DNA of 64,000 nt from Curtobacterium sp. ER1/6 (GCF_001742745.1 NZ_MJAK01000001.1:372001-436000), one strand, 5' to 3'. Shown: positions 26,791 to 36,334, numbered from the stretch's first letter. Made by a program: numbers and translations. The notes: a model not told the origin generated them from the sequence alone.

Positions 26791-26950
26791 CGGACGTCGC
26801 TGACGGCCATCCGTCTTCGACGGCCGGACGTCGCCGCCGACCGGACGTCGCCGCCGACCGGACGTCGCCGCCGACCGGACGTCGCCGCCGACCGGACGTC
26901 GCCGCCGACCGGACGTCGCTGCAGGCCGGACGTCGCTGCAGGCCGGAGAC
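26791..26950. repeat. 17-bp tandem repeat, about 10 units
   Basis: The unit CGCCGCCGACCGGACGT recurs with exact 17-bp phase. CGGACGT cores start at 26791, 26825, 26842, 26859, 26876, 26893, 26910 and 26927, and degenerate units sit at 26808 and 26944. The central six are nearly identical. It lies between two convergent genes and does not code for either. Confidence 0.9.
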
Positions 26951-27170
26951 CGCTGCGGGGTGACGTCCCTGCCGGACGCGCGCCGCGCCTCCCGTCCATC
27001 CCGCTGCGTCTGCTCTTGCCCACCGAGCGGGCAGGACATGCCGCGCGCGGTCGTCCGGCGGGCACGACTCGTCGCGCCCGCGCGCCGAGCGTGACAGGAA
27101 GGACCCGCTCGCGCGAAGGCGACCGACCGGGCCAGACCCGCCCGGCCCGCCCGGCCCGCCCGGCGCCCGC
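26951..27170. other. Intergenic GC-rich stretch after the tandem repeat
   Basis: It contains one arm of the GGGAGGCGCG hairpin family (CGCGCCTCCCGTCC near 26984-26997, no partner arm) and a run of GCCCGCCCG units near 27140-27160. I see no gene here. Confidence 0.4.
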
Positions 27171-28724
27171 TCAGTCGGTCGGCTGCTCCCACGGCGCCGG
27201 GAACGGGAAGTACTTCTCGAGGAAGTCCGTCACCCGCCGCGTGCGCTCCTCGTCGGAGACCTCCGGGAAGCTGCCGTCGTTGAGGCAGAAGAAGTCGACG
27301 TTCCGCTTCTTGAGCAGGTCCTCGAGCGCCTTGAGCCCGGACTGCATCGTCGTGTCGACGTACCGGACCGGCGCGTTCTCCTGCACGATGGCCCGCCCCG
27401 TGAGCAGCGCGTAGTAGTGGTAGAGCGAGTTCGTGACGGAGATGTTCTCGGCCGCACGGAACCGCGAGGCCATCGTCGCGCGGAACTCGTCCGCGAACTC
27501 GTGCTCCATCTCGGTCATGATCGACGCCCGGAGCGGGGTCGGCGCGTGCTCGAGGTGCCGCGTGGTGACCGCGCCGAACCGCTGCTGCAGCAGGCGGCGG
27601 TTGACCCGGGCGGAGTTCTCGAACCCGCTGCGAGCCGGGTTGTTCGAGCCGAGCCCGATGCGGGTCGTCGCGAGGATGAACTTCGTCACCGAACCCGGGC
27701 TGAAGAACACCGACGGGTCGACGAGTCGCCCGAAGAACATGTCGTCGTTCGAGTAGATGAAGTGCTCGCTGATGCCCGGGATGTGGTGCAGCTGGGACTC
27801 GACGGCCTGCGAGTTGTGCGTCGGCAGCACGGACGGGTCGGCGAAGAACTCCTCGCTCCGCACGATCCGCACCTTCGGGTGGTCCGCGAGCCACGCCGGC
27901 GCCGAGGAGTCGGTGGCGATGTAGATGCGGCGGATCCACGGCGCGAAGGTGTGCACGGATCGGAGGGCGTACTTCAGCTCGTCGATCTGCCGGAAGCGGG
28001 CCGGGGCGTCGTCGCCCTCGCCGAGCACGGCGTTCGCCTGCGCGGCCTGACGGGCGCGCTGGTACTCGATCGCGTTGCCGTCGACCCACGAGAAGACGAT
28101 GTCGATGGGGAAGCGGATGTCGGAGACGTGGTCGTCGAACATGTGCTCGACCGTCCGCCAGGTGCGGCCGTACCGCTCGATGTCCACGAGCACGAACTCG
28201 TCGATCGGCAGGCTGCGACGCATGAGCGCGTTCTCGACGGGCGCGAGCACCTCGGTGTCGGTGACGCGCCAGAACTCGAGCTGCACGCTCGTCTCGGCGC
28301 CGTACCGGAGGCGACCGAGCGGCTCGAGGCGGGGCCGGAAGACCCGGAGCACGGGCTCGTCGGCGTTGCCGAGGCCGTCGTCGACGACGAGGACCGCGGG
28401 CTCCCCCGGCGGCTTGGCGTAGAGCGGCTCGTTCGCGGCGGCCGCCATGACGGCGCTCTCGGCGCGCTGGCGGTCCCGCTCGTCGACCGCGATGACCGGC
28501 CGTCGGTCGTTGCCACGGATGAGCAGGTGGTCGACGTCACCGGCGGTGAGTGCGTCGTCGAGGAACAACAGGTCCTCGATCATCGACTGCTGGGGCGTGA
28601 GGTGCCCGTTGACCAGGGTCAGCCGTCCCTTGCGGACGACGACGTCGGGACGGTCGAGACCGCCGGAGGACGGTCGAGGGTTCAGCAGAGGACTCTCGGT
28701 CGCCGGCTCGGTCTCGTGGCTCAT
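27171..28724 (-). CDS. Stealth-family glycan phosphotransferase
   Basis: 517 residues. After ~200 residues of a weakly conserved N-terminal region, the Stealth conserved blocks appear: DIVFSWVDGNA (CR1), RFRQIDELKYALRSVHTFAPW and IRRIYIATD (CR2), HHIPGISEHFIYSNDDMFFGR (CR3), and a C-terminal block. Stealth enzymes transfer hexose-1-phosphate from a nucleotide sugar to growing capsule or wall polysaccharide. In this Gram-positive context a wall or exopolysaccharide role is likely. GAAGGGC precedes the ATG. Confidence 0.88.
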   Translation of the reverse strand: MSHETEPATESPLLNPRPSSGGLDRPDVVVRKGRLTLVNGHLTPQQSMIEDLLFLDDALTAGDVDHLLIRGNDRRPVIAVDERDRQRAESAVMAAAANEPLYAKPPGEPAVLVVDDGLGNADEPVLRVFRPRLEPLGRLRYGAETSVQLEFWRVTDTEVLAPVENALMRRSLPIDEFVLVDIERYGRTWRTVEHMFDDHVSDIRFPIDIVFSWVDGNAIEYQRARQAAQANAVLGEGDDAPARFRQIDELKYALRSVHTFAPWIRRIYIATDSSAPAWLADHPKVRIVRSEEFFADPSVLPTHNSQAVESQLHHIPGISEHFIYSNDDMFFGRLVDPSVFFSPGSVTKFILATTRIGLGSNNPARSGFENSARVNRRLLQQRFGAVTTRHLEHAPTPLRASIMTEMEHEFADEFRATMASRFRAAENISVTNSLYHYYALLTGRAIVQENAPVRYVDTTMQSGLKALEDLLKKRNVDFFCLNDGSFPEVSDEERTRRVTDFLEKYFPFPAPWEQPTD

Positions 28725-28810
28725 CCATGCCCTTCGGGTCGCGTCAGCCGGACCCCGTGCCCGGCTCCTGCGATCCTACCGTCCGCCGGGAGCACGCGAG
28801 CGCGTGCGGG

Positions 28811-29257
28811 TCACGGCCGGGAGGCACGCCCCGCGTCCGCCTCGCGGGGCACCTTGACCGAGATCCCGACCAGGATGAACGCGGCGGCCGCGACGAGCTG
28901 CAGGGCCGCCCAGACCTGTCCCGGGATCGGCACGACGACGACCGGGTTCCAGCAGACCGCGATCGCGGCCGTCAGGGCCACGGCCCACCACGCCCGGCCG
29001 CGGACCGCGAAGACGAGCACGATCAGGGCGAGCACCGTCACCCCCCAGCGGACGAAGACGAACGCCGACGAGTCGACGATCGCCACGAAGGCGACGAGGA
29101 CCACCGCGGCGAGCAGCGACGGCGCGAGTGCGGGACGTGTGAACGGCGGTGTGCCGTCGGTCCCGGCAGTCGCGCCCGCCGGCCGTCGGGCGTCCGGACG
29201 GCCCGACGGCACGCCCTGCAGCGACGATCCGGCCGGTGGGCGTCCCTTCCGCGGCAT
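28811..29257 (-). CDS. Small membrane protein (DUF6804-like)
   Basis: 148 residues. A ~40-residue basic Pro/Gly-rich N-terminus precedes four predicted spans, including LLAAVVLVAFVAIVDSSAFVFV and WWAVALTAAIAVCWNPVVVVPI, with a CWNP motif in a loop. The pattern resembles the DUF6804 membrane proteins; I could not confirm the family. Its start shares one base with the stop of the upstream SGNH hydrolase gene (TGATG), so the two are coupled. Confidence 0.7.
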   Translation of the reverse strand: MPRKGRPPAGSSLQGVPSGRPDARRPAGATAGTDGTPPFTRPALAPSLLAAVVLVAFVAIVDSSAFVFVRWGVTVLALIVLVFAVRGRAWWAVALTAAIAVCWNPVVVVPIPGQVWAALQLVAAAAFILVGISVKVPREADAGRASRP

Positions 29258-29841
29258 CAGGCGCCGGTCTCCCCGAGGTCGATCGCCTGGATGGAGCGGG
29301 ACATCGGGGGCAGGTCGCGGACCCGTTCGAGCGCCGGGAGGAGCTCGTCGACGACCGCGCGGTAGCCGTCCTCGGTGAGGTGCAGGCCGTCGTCGGTGTA
29401 CCGGGCGTCCAGGTGGTCGTCGTCGGCGAGGGCCGGCCACAGGTCGAGGTACTGCGCGTGGCAGGTCGCGACGAACTGGCGGAGGTGGCGGTTGGCCTCC
29501 TCGATCTTCGCGCACCAGTCGGCCTGCCGCGGCAGGATCGAGACGAGCAGCAGTCGGACCCCGGGCAGCTCGCGGCGGAGCGTCACGAGGATCGACTCCA
29601 CGCCGCGGACGACGTGCTCGACGCTGGCGCGGTGGTTGCCGAAGTCGTTCGTCCCGATGAGGAGCACGATCACCTCGGGCTGCTCCGCGATGACGTCGTC
29701 GAGCCGGGCGAGCACGCCGTCGGTGGTGTCGCCACCGACCCCGCGGTTGCTCGTGCGTTCGCCGGGGAGCCACTGGTCCCACGACCCCTGCTCGGTGATG
29801 CTGTCGCCCAGGAACAGGACGCTGGGGTGTTCCGTGGTCAT
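29257..29841 (-). CDS. SGNH/GDSL-family hydrolase (cytoplasmic)
   Basis: 194 residues with no signal peptide. Block I LFLGDSITEQG carries the nucleophilic Ser, a Gly in RGVGGDTT is block II, IGTNDF is block III and DGLHLTEDG holds the catalytic Asp-His. It is an esterase or lipase-like enzyme of unknown substrate. It overlaps the SDR-DUF2867 stop by 4 bp (ATGA) and the next gene by 1 bp, so the three genes form a tight operon. Confidence 0.88.
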   Translation of the reverse strand: MTTEHPSVLFLGDSITEQGSWDQWLPGERTSNRGVGGDTTDGVLARLDDVIAEQPEVIVLLIGTNDFGNHRASVEHVVRGVESILVTLRRELPGVRLLLVSILPRQADWCAKIEEANRHLRQFVATCHAQYLDLWPALADDDHLDARYTDDGLHLTEDGYRAVVDELLPALERVRDLPPMSRSIQAIDLGETGA

Positions 29842-31370
29842 GCTGCCTCCTCGTGTGCCGGTCGGGGGTCCCCATTCTGCTGGGTCCAGTTCCGCCCCGT
29901 CGACTCGGTGTGTTCGGACTCGCGCTCGGCCGCCGCGGTGATGCGCTCGACCATGCCGGGGAAGATGACCCCGTGGAAGGGCAGGATGCCGTACCAGTAC
30001 AGGCGCCCGGACAACCCCTGGGGGAAGTAGATCGCCCGCTGGTGGTAGTCGCTCCCGCCGTCGTCGCTCGGCGTCACGGTCATCTCGAGCCAGGCGCGGC
30101 CCGGGGACTTGAACTCCGCACGCAGGCGGAGGTACCGGCCACGCTCGAGCTGTTCGACGCGCCACCAGTCGAGCGCGTCGCCCTGCTCGAGCCGGCGCTG
30201 GTCACGACGGCCCCGGTTCAGCCCGACGCCGCCGGCGAGCTTGTCGAGCCACCCGCGGGCGACCCACGCCAGCGGGAACGAGTACCAGCCGTTCTCGCCG
30301 CCGATCGACTCGACGACCCGCCACACGTCCGCGGCGCTGGCCGAGGAGTGTCGCTTCCGGTCGTCCACGTAGACCGTGTGGCCGGCCCACTCGGGGTCGC
30401 TCGGCAGCGGGTCGGCCGAGGTCGCCGCGAGGGTCGCGTTGCGCCAGCTCGTCTCGACCTCGCCGTCGCGCATCTTCGTCAGGGCGAGCCGCACGGCACG
30501 GCGGTAGGAGGTCAGGCCGCCCTCGGGACGGGGCACGACGTCGTCGATGTCGTGCTCGCGCTGGACGCACTCGAACTGCAGCGACTCGATGATCGGCGTC
30601 GCGAGCTTGCGCGGGATGGGCGTCACGATGTTGAACCAGTGCGCGGACAGCCCCGGGGTGAGCACGGGGAGCACCGAGAAGCGGCGCTGCGGCAGCCCGG
30701 CCTCGACCGCGTAGCCGTTGAGCATCTGGCCGTACTTGAGCACGTCCGGCCCGCCGATGTCGAAGGTGCGGTTCACGTCGGCCGGGATCCGGAGCGCCTC
30801 GACGAGGTAGTACAGGACGTCCCGCACGGCGATCGGCTGGATGCGGTTGCGCACCCACCGCGGCGCGGGCATCCACGGCAGGACGTCGGTGACGTGGCGG
30901 ATCATCTCGAACGAGGTGCTGCCCGAGCCGATGACGACACCCGCCTGGTAGGCGATGGTCGGCACGCCGGACGCGAGCAGCACGTCACCGACCTCCTTGC
31001 GGCTGCGGAGGTGCTTCGAGAGCTCGCCGTCGGGGTGAAGCCCCCCGAGGTAGACGAACCGACCGACCCCGGCGTCGCGGGCCTCGCGCGCCATGGTCTC
31101 GACGGCGTTCCGCTCGGCCTGCTCGAAGTCGCCGTCCGCGCCCATCGCGTGCGCCAGGTAGTAGACCGCCTCGATCCCCTGCACCGCGGCACGGACGGCC
31201 TCGGCGTCCTGCAGGTCGCCCGCGGCGATCTCCACGTCGTCGTGCCACGGCACGTCCTGGAGCTTGCGGGGCGTGCGGACGAAGACGCGGACGTGGTGTC
31301 CGGCCTCGAGGAGACGGGGGACGAGACGTCCTCCGATGTAGCCGGTTGCACCGGTGACGAGGACCTGCAT
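29838..31370 (-). CDS. NAD(P)-binding SDR fused to a DUF2867 domain
   Basis: 510 residues. The N-terminal ~300 residues are an extended-SDR Rossmann domain beginning VLVTGATGYIGGRLVPRLLEAGH. The C-terminal ~200 residues match DUF2867, a START/SRPBCC-like fold (YSFPLAWVARGWLDKLAGGVGLNRGR, RAWLEMTVTP, LYWYGILPFHGVIFPGMVERI). This fusion is widespread in actinobacteria. The reaction is not known. It is divergent from deoC with only 42 bp between starts. Confidence 0.88.
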   Translation of the reverse strand: MQVLVTGATGYIGGRLVPRLLEAGHHVRVFVRTPRKLQDVPWHDDVEIAAGDLQDAEAVRAAVQGIEAVYYLAHAMGADGDFEQAERNAVETMAREARDAGVGRFVYLGGLHPDGELSKHLRSRKEVGDVLLASGVPTIAYQAGVVIGSGSTSFEMIRHVTDVLPWMPAPRWVRNRIQPIAVRDVLYYLVEALRIPADVNRTFDIGGPDVLKYGQMLNGYAVEAGLPQRRFSVLPVLTPGLSAHWFNIVTPIPRKLATPIIESLQFECVQREHDIDDVVPRPEGGLTSYRRAVRLALTKMRDGEVETSWRNATLAATSADPLPSDPEWAGHTVYVDDRKRHSSASAADVWRVVESIGGENGWYSFPLAWVARGWLDKLAGGVGLNRGRRDQRRLEQGDALDWWRVEQLERGRYLRLRAEFKSPGRAWLEMTVTPSDDGGSDYHQRAIYFPQGLSGRLYWYGILPFHGVIFPGMVERITAAAERESEHTESTGRNWTQQNGDPRPAHEEAA

Positions 31371-31400
31371 GAGGGGCACGGTACGCCGGTCGCCTCCGGG

Positions 31401-31406
31401 TAGTCT
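31401..31406 (+). promoter_or_regulatory. -10 hexamer TAGTCT of deoC, leaderless arrangement
   Basis: TAGTCT lies 6 nt before GTG 31413. There is no ribosome binding site. Confidence 0.55.
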
Positions 31407-31412
31407 TTCCGG

Positions 31413-32168
31413 GTGGACAACGCAGCATCCCCCGCAGACCAGGTCCGTCCCGCGCCGCTCGGTGCCGACGAGGTGCGGGCCCTCATCGACCACGCGATCC
31501 TCAAGCCGGAGCTGACCCGCGCCGACGTCGACGCGCAGCTCGACGAGGCCGCTGCGTACCGCGTGTTCAGCGTGTGCGTCCGTCCGAGCGACGTGGCCCA
31601 CGCCGTCGAGCGCCTGCGGGGCACCGGGGTCGGCGTCGGCACCGTCATCGGCTTCCCGCACGGCACCACCACGACCGCCACCAAGGTCGCGGAGTCCCTG
31701 CAGGCCCTGGCGGACGGCGCCTTCGAGCTCGACATGGTGCAGAACGTCGGCGCAGCACGCTCGGGTGACTGGGAGCGCGTCGAACAGGACGTCCGCGCCG
31801 TGGTCGACGCCGCCGGGGACACCGTCGTGAAGGTCATCCTCGAGACGGCGTTCCTGACCGACGACGAGGTCGTCGCGGCCTCGCGTGCCGCCCAGCGTGC
31901 CGGTGCCGCCTTCGTGAAGACCTCGACGGGCTTCGCCGGTGGTGGCGCGACCGCCGAGCACATCCGGCTCATGCGCGAGACGGTCGGACCGGACACCGGC
32001 GTGAAGGCCTCCGGTGGGGTCCGCGGTCTCGACACGCTCGTCGAGATGGTCGACGCCGGCGCCGACCGCATCGGCACGAGCGCCTCCGCCCGCATCCTCG
32101 ACGAGCTCGCCCACCGTGCCGAGACGGGCGCCGCCTCCGCCCTCGGTGACGACACCACCTCGTACTGA
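31413..32168 (+). CDS. deoC: Deoxyribose-phosphate aldolase
   Basis: 251 residues. Class I aldolase: the Schiff-base Lys is in FVKTSTGF, with the proton-relay Lys in VKASGGVRG; VKVILETAFL is also conserved. It cleaves 2-deoxyribose-5-phosphate to glyceraldehyde-3-phosphate and acetaldehyde in deoxynucleoside catabolism. No other deo genes are adjacent. The start is GTG 31413, supported by TAGTCT 6 nt upstream. Confidence 0.95.
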   Translation: MDNAASPADQVRPAPLGADEVRALIDHAILKPELTRADVDAQLDEAAAYRVFSVCVRPSDVAHAVERLRGTGVGVGTVIGFPHGTTTTATKVAESLQALADGAFELDMVQNVGAARSGDWERVEQDVRAVVDAAGDTVVKVILETAFLTDDEVVAASRAAQRAGAAFVKTSTGFAGGGATAEHIRLMRETVGPDTGVKASGGVRGLDTLVEMVDAGADRIGTSASARILDELAHRAETGAASALGDDTTSY

Positions 32169-32299
32169 GTCCCCCGGGCCCGCACGAGGCCCGGACCAGC
32201 ACCACCCAACCCGACCCCGTCGCCCGGGTCGGCACGCACCGACGCGTGGACGCGTCGGACAGCCGCACCGGGCCTCCAGACCGCCGCATCGGAGCGCGC

Positions 32300-33280
32300 A
32301 TGTCCAGCACCGCACCCCAGTCCCCCTCGTCCCTGTCGTCCCCGTCGGGCTCGGCGCTCGCACTCGCCGTGGACCTCGGTGGCACCAAGGTCGAGGCGGC
32401 CTTCGTGACCGACCAGGGCGTCGTCGTGCCGGGCACCCGGCACCGCAGCCCGACCGGGCCGCAGCGGACGTCGGACGAGCTGCAGGCGGCCGTGGACGAG
32501 GTCGTCACCGCGACGCTCGCGACCCTGCCGACCGACGCGGTCCTCGTCGGTGTCGGCGTGGGGTCCGCCGGGCCGGTCGACGAGGAGCGGGGGCTCGTCT
32601 CGCCGCTCAACATGCCGGTCTGGCGTGGGTACCCGCTGCGTGACCGGGTCGCCGCCCTCGTACCGGACGGCGTCCCGGTGACGCTCCGGATGGACGGCCT
32701 CGCGATCACGCTCGCCGAGCACTGGGTCGGCGCCGCGCAGGGCTCGGACCACGTCATGGGCATGATCGTGTCGACGGGCGTCGGTGGCGGCCTCATCCTG
32801 CACGGCCGGACGGTCAGCGGTCCGACGGGCAACGCCGGCCACATCGGGCACGTCGAGTGCGGCGGGTTCGACGACCCCTGCGCCTGCGGCGGCACCGGCT
32901 GCCTCGAAGCGGTCGCCAGCGGCCCGAAGACCGTGGCCTGGGCGCAGCGTCAGGGCTTCGCCGGGACGACCGGCGAGGAGCTCTCCGCCGCCTACGCCGC
33001 AGGCGACGAGATCGCGGTCGCCGCGGTCAAGCGGAGCGGTCGGGCCCTCGGGCAGGCGATCGCGGCCGCGACCAGTCTGGTCGACCTCGAGGTCGTGGCC
33101 ATCGGCGGTGGGTTCTCCCACGTCAGCCCGGACCTGTTCACGTACGCCCGGGAGGCCGTGGCCGAACGGGTCGAGTTCGGCTTCGTGACGAAGGTCCGGA
33201 TCGTGCCGACCGGGCTCTCGCAGGACGGTCCGCTCATCGGCGCCGGCGCCCTGGTGCACCGCGCCGACGTCCTGCGCTGA
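32300..33280 (+). CDS. ROK-family sugar kinase (glucokinase-like)
   Basis: 326 residues. AVDLGGTKVEAA is the phosphate loop, STGVGGGLIL and GNAGHIGHVE hold the sugar-binding residues, and CACGGTGCLEAVASG is the ROK zinc motif CxCGxxGCxE. A kinase is therefore likely and not a ROK repressor, because no DNA-binding domain precedes it. The sugar is uncertain. GGAG precedes ATG 32300. A 132-bp gap from deoC contains GC-rich sequence with no gene. Confidence 0.9.
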   Translation: MSSTAPQSPSSLSSPSGSALALAVDLGGTKVEAAFVTDQGVVVPGTRHRSPTGPQRTSDELQAAVDEVVTATLATLPTDAVLVGVGVGSAGPVDEERGLVSPLNMPVWRGYPLRDRVAALVPDGVPVTLRMDGLAITLAEHWVGAAQGSDHVMGMIVSTGVGGGLILHGRTVSGPTGNAGHIGHVECGGFDDPCACGGTGCLEAVASGPKTVAWAQRQGFAGTTGEELSAAYAAGDEIAVAAVKRSGRALGQAIAAATSLVDLEVVAIGGGFSHVSPDLFTYAREAVAERVEFGFVTKVRIVPTGLSQDGPLIGAGALVHRADVLR

Positions 33281-33390
33281 GCGGGGCGGCGCGGCCGGAC
33301 CGCGCCGACGTCCTGAACTGAGCGGGACCCCGGGAAGGCCGGACGTCCACCGACCTGTCCACAGGGCCGCTGGACCCCCTGCCGGTCGGG

Positions 33391-33396
33391 CAGGAT
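33391..33396 (+). promoter_or_regulatory. -10-like hexamer CAGGAT, leaderless arrangement
   Basis: CAGGAT is 6 nt before GTG 33403 and has no ribosome binding site behind it. Confidence 0.45.
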
Positions 33397-33402
33397 GAGC
33401 GG

Positions 33403-33957
33403 GTGCCGACCCCGCGCCTGCTGACCAGCGACGACTGGCCGGAGGCGGAACTGCGCGCCGCGGTCCTCGCCGGCGAGCTCGTCGCCGTCGGACGGTGCTG
33501 GGCCTCTCCCGCCGAGCCGCAGGTCCCGGCGCTCCGGGCCGCTGCGCACGCGTGGCGGCTCCCGGACCGACGCCTGGTCGCGGGCGGGCGGTCCGCTGCC
33601 TGGATCTGGGGCGCGACGGCACGCGAGCCGGCCGTGCCCGAGGTGGTCGCACCACCGAACGTGCGCGTGCGCGTCGACGCCGACGTCCGCCTCCGCGAGG
33701 TCCGGCTCGAGGACGGCGACGTGGTCGTGCTCGGGACCGTCCGGGTCACGACGCCGTTGCGGACCGCACTCGACCTGCTGCGTGCGCCCGGGCCGTTCGC
33801 CGCCGACGCGCACGACTGCCTGCGCGGGCTCGTCGCGATCGGGGTGGTCCACCCCGATGCCGTCCGGGCGCGACTCGACGCCCTGGGGACGGTGCCGATG
33901 GTCCGTCAGGCGGCACGGCGGCTCGCGGAGGTGACGGTGCCGGTCAGCCGGCGCTGA
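33403..33957 (+). CDS. AbiEi-like/DUF559-associated hypothetical protein
   Basis: 184 residues from GTG 33403. It resembles actinobacterial proteins related to the AbiEi antitoxin N-terminal region, with GRSAAWIWGA, APPNVRVRVDADVRLREVRL and VTTPLRTALDLLRAP. No nuclease domain follows and no AbiEii-type toxin gene is adjacent, so a toxin-antitoxin role is unsupported. The 3' end overlaps the convergent rel gene by 14 bp. Confidence 0.65.
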   Translation: MPTPRLLTSDDWPEAELRAAVLAGELVAVGRCWASPAEPQVPALRAAAHAWRLPDRRLVAGGRSAAWIWGATAREPAVPEVVAPPNVRVRVDADVRLREVRLEDGDVVVLGTVRVTTPLRTALDLLRAPGPFAADAHDCLRGLVAIGVVHPDAVRARLDALGTVPMVRQAARRLAEVTVPVSRR

Positions 33958-36286
33958 CCCGGTACACGTCGTAGACGGCGTCGATCCGGCGCACCGCGTT
34001 GAGCACGCGGTCGAGGTGCGTCGTGTCACCCATCTCGAACACGAAGCGGCTGAGCGCGAGCCGGTCGGACGACGTCGACACGGTCGCCGACAGGATGTTG
34101 ACGTGGTGGTCGGTCAGCACCCGCGTGACGTCGCTGAGGAGCCCCGATCGGTCGAGGGCCTCGATCTGGATCTGCACGAGGAAGACCGACTTGGACGACG
34201 GTGCCCACTCGACCTCGATCATCCGGTCCGGCTCGTTCATGAGCGACTTCACGTTGGTGCAGGACGCCTGGTGCACGGACACGCCCTGACCGCGGGTGAT
34301 GAACCCGACGATCTGGTCGCCCGGCACCGGGGTGCAGCACTTCGCGAGCTTCACCAGGATGTCCGGCGCGCCGCGCACGAGCACGCCGCTGTCGCTGTTG
34401 CGCAGCTGTCGGCTCGTCACCTGGCGCGGGAACGCCAGCTCCGGCTCGTCGGTCTCCGACTCGGTCTGGACGTTGCCGAGCACCTTCTCGATGACCGACT
34501 GCGTGGAGACGTGCCCCTCGCCGACGGCCGCGTACAGCGCCGAGACGTCCTCGTACCGCATGGACGACGCCACCTCGGCGATGGAGTCCTGGCTCATGAT
34601 GCGCTGGAGCGGCAGGTTCTGCTTCCGCATGGCCCGCGCGATCGCGTCGCGACCCTGCTCGATCGCCTCCTCGCGACGCTCCTTGGTGAACCACTGCTTG
34701 ATCTTGTTGCGGGCCCGCGGGCTCCGCACGAAGGTCAGCCAGTCCTGGCTCGGCCCCGAGTCCGGGTTCTTCGACGTGAAGATCTCGACGACGTCACCGC
34801 TGGAGAGCGCGCTCTCGAGGGGCACGAGTCGACCGTTCACCTTCGCACCCATCGTGCGGTGCCCGATCTCCGTGTGCACCGCGTAGGCGAAGTCGACCGG
34901 GGTCGCGCCCGCCGGCAGGCCGATGACCTTGCCCTGCGGGGTGAAGACGTACGTCTCCTTGGCACCGATCTCGTACCGCAGCGAGTCGAGGAACTCCCCC
35001 GGGTCGCTCGTCTCGGCCTGCCAGTCGGTGATGTGGGCGAGCCACGCCATGTCCTGGTCGTCCGTGGTCGACGCGGTGTCGACGTCGCGTCCCGCTGCCC
35101 GCTGCTTGTACTTCCAGTGCGCCGCGACACCGAACTCGGCCCGCTGGTGCATCTCGTGCGTGCGGATCTGGATCTCCACGGCGCGGCCCTGGGGCCCGAG
35201 CACCGTGGTGTGCAGCGACTGGTACAGGTTGAACTTCGGCGTCGCGATGTAGTCCTTGAAGCGCCCCGGCAGCGGCGTCCAGCGCGCGTGCACCGAGCCG
35301 AGCATGGCGTAGCAGTCGCGGACGGTCGGCACGAGCACGCGGATCCCGACCAGGTCGTAGATCTCGTCGAACTCGCGCCCCCGCACGATCATCTTCTGGT
35401 AGATCGAGTAGTACTGCTTCGGCCGGCCCATGACCTCGCCGCGGACCTTCGCGGCCTTGAGGTCCTTCTTGAGCGTGCCGATCACGTTCTGCACGAACTG
35501 CTCGCGGCGCGGCTGCCGCTCCTTGACCAGGCTGTCGATCTCGACGTAGAGCTTCGGGTGCAGGACCGCGAACGACAGGTCCTCGAGCTCCAGCTTGATC
35601 ATCTGGATGCCGAGTCGGTGCGCCAGGGGCGCGTAGATCTCGAGCGTCTCCTTGGCCTTCCGCGTGGCCGACGCGGACTCGACGAAACCCCACGTGCGCG
35701 CGTTGTGCAGGCGGTCGGCGAGCTTGATGACCAGGACACGGATGTCCTTCGACATCGCGATGACCATCTTGCGGACGGTCTCGGCCTGGGCACTGTCGCC
35801 GTACTTGACCTTGTCGAGCTTCGTGACGCCGTCGACGAGCATCGCGATCTCGTCGCCGAAGTCGGCCCGGAGCTCGTCGAGCTGGTAGTCGGTGTCCTCC
35901 ACCGTGTCGTGCAGCAGCGCGGCGGCGATCGTGATGGTGCCGATGCCGAGGTCGGCCAGGATCTGCGCCACCGCGACGGGGTGCGTGATGTACGGCTCGC
36001 CGGACTTGCGCTTCTGCCCGTCGTGGGCGCGCTCCGCGACCGAGTACGCCCGCTCGATGAGCGTGACGTCGGCCTTGGGGTGGTGCGACCGCACGGTCCG
36101 GATGAGCGTGTCGACGGCACCAGCGGGCTGCGCCCGCGAGAACAGGCGGGGCAGCAGGGACCGCAGGGAACCGAGGTTGCCGGTGGTCGTCGCGTTCAGC
36201 GGACTGGAGGGCCGTGGTGCGGAACCGGGACGGCTCGCGTCGGGCGACGGCGCACCCTGGGGCGAGGACTCACGGGTGTCCGTCAT
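33944..36286 (-). CDS. rel: Bifunctional (p)ppGpp synthetase/hydrolase Rel
   Basis: 780 residues. HD hydrolase domain: YITHPVAVAQILADLG and LLHDTVEDTDY (HDxxED) near residues 90-115. Synthetase domain: KQYYSIYQKM, FDEIYDLVGIRVLV and YQSLHTTVLG near residues 290-370. TGS domain: YVFTPQGKVIGLPAGATPVDFAYAVH. ACT domain at the C-terminus (DVTRVLTDHHVNILSATVST). Both active sites look intact, so it should make and degrade the stringent-response alarmone. A GC-rich 48-bp gap separates it from the rhodanese gene. Confidence 0.96.
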   Translation of the reverse strand: MTDTRESSPQGAPSPDASRPGSAPRPSSPLNATTTGNLGSLRSLLPRLFSRAQPAGAVDTLIRTVRSHHPKADVTLIERAYSVAERAHDGQKRKSGEPYITHPVAVAQILADLGIGTITIAAALLHDTVEDTDYQLDELRADFGDEIAMLVDGVTKLDKVKYGDSAQAETVRKMVIAMSKDIRVLVIKLADRLHNARTWGFVESASATRKAKETLEIYAPLAHRLGIQMIKLELEDLSFAVLHPKLYVEIDSLVKERQPRREQFVQNVIGTLKKDLKAAKVRGEVMGRPKQYYSIYQKMIVRGREFDEIYDLVGIRVLVPTVRDCYAMLGSVHARWTPLPGRFKDYIATPKFNLYQSLHTTVLGPQGRAVEIQIRTHEMHQRAEFGVAAHWKYKQRAAGRDVDTASTTDDQDMAWLAHITDWQAETSDPGEFLDSLRYEIGAKETYVFTPQGKVIGLPAGATPVDFAYAVHTEIGHRTMGAKVNGRLVPLESALSSGDVVEIFTSKNPDSGPSQDWLTFVRSPRARNKIKQWFTKERREEAIEQGRDAIARAMRKQNLPLQRIMSQDSIAEVASSMRYEDVSALYAAVGEGHVSTQSVIEKVLGNVQTESETDEPELAFPRQVTSRQLRNSDSGVLVRGAPDILVKLAKCCTPVPGDQIVGFITRGQGVSVHQASCTNVKSLMNEPDRMIEVEWAPSSKSVFLVQIQIEALDRSGLLSDVTRVLTDHHVNILSATVSTSSDRLALSRFVFEMGDTTHLDRVLNAVRRIDAVYDVYRVSAG

Positions 36287-36334
36287 GGTGCGCCTCCAGT
36301 GCGGGTACGGTCCGGCAAGCCTACGCGTGTCCGG

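Noticed and set aside
26791..26950. CRISPR array
   Set aside because: The repeats are contiguous with no spacers and the unit is only 17 bp.
33403..33957. AbiE toxin-antitoxin system
   Set aside because: Only a weak AbiEi-like protein is present and no AbiEii-type toxin gene is adjacent.
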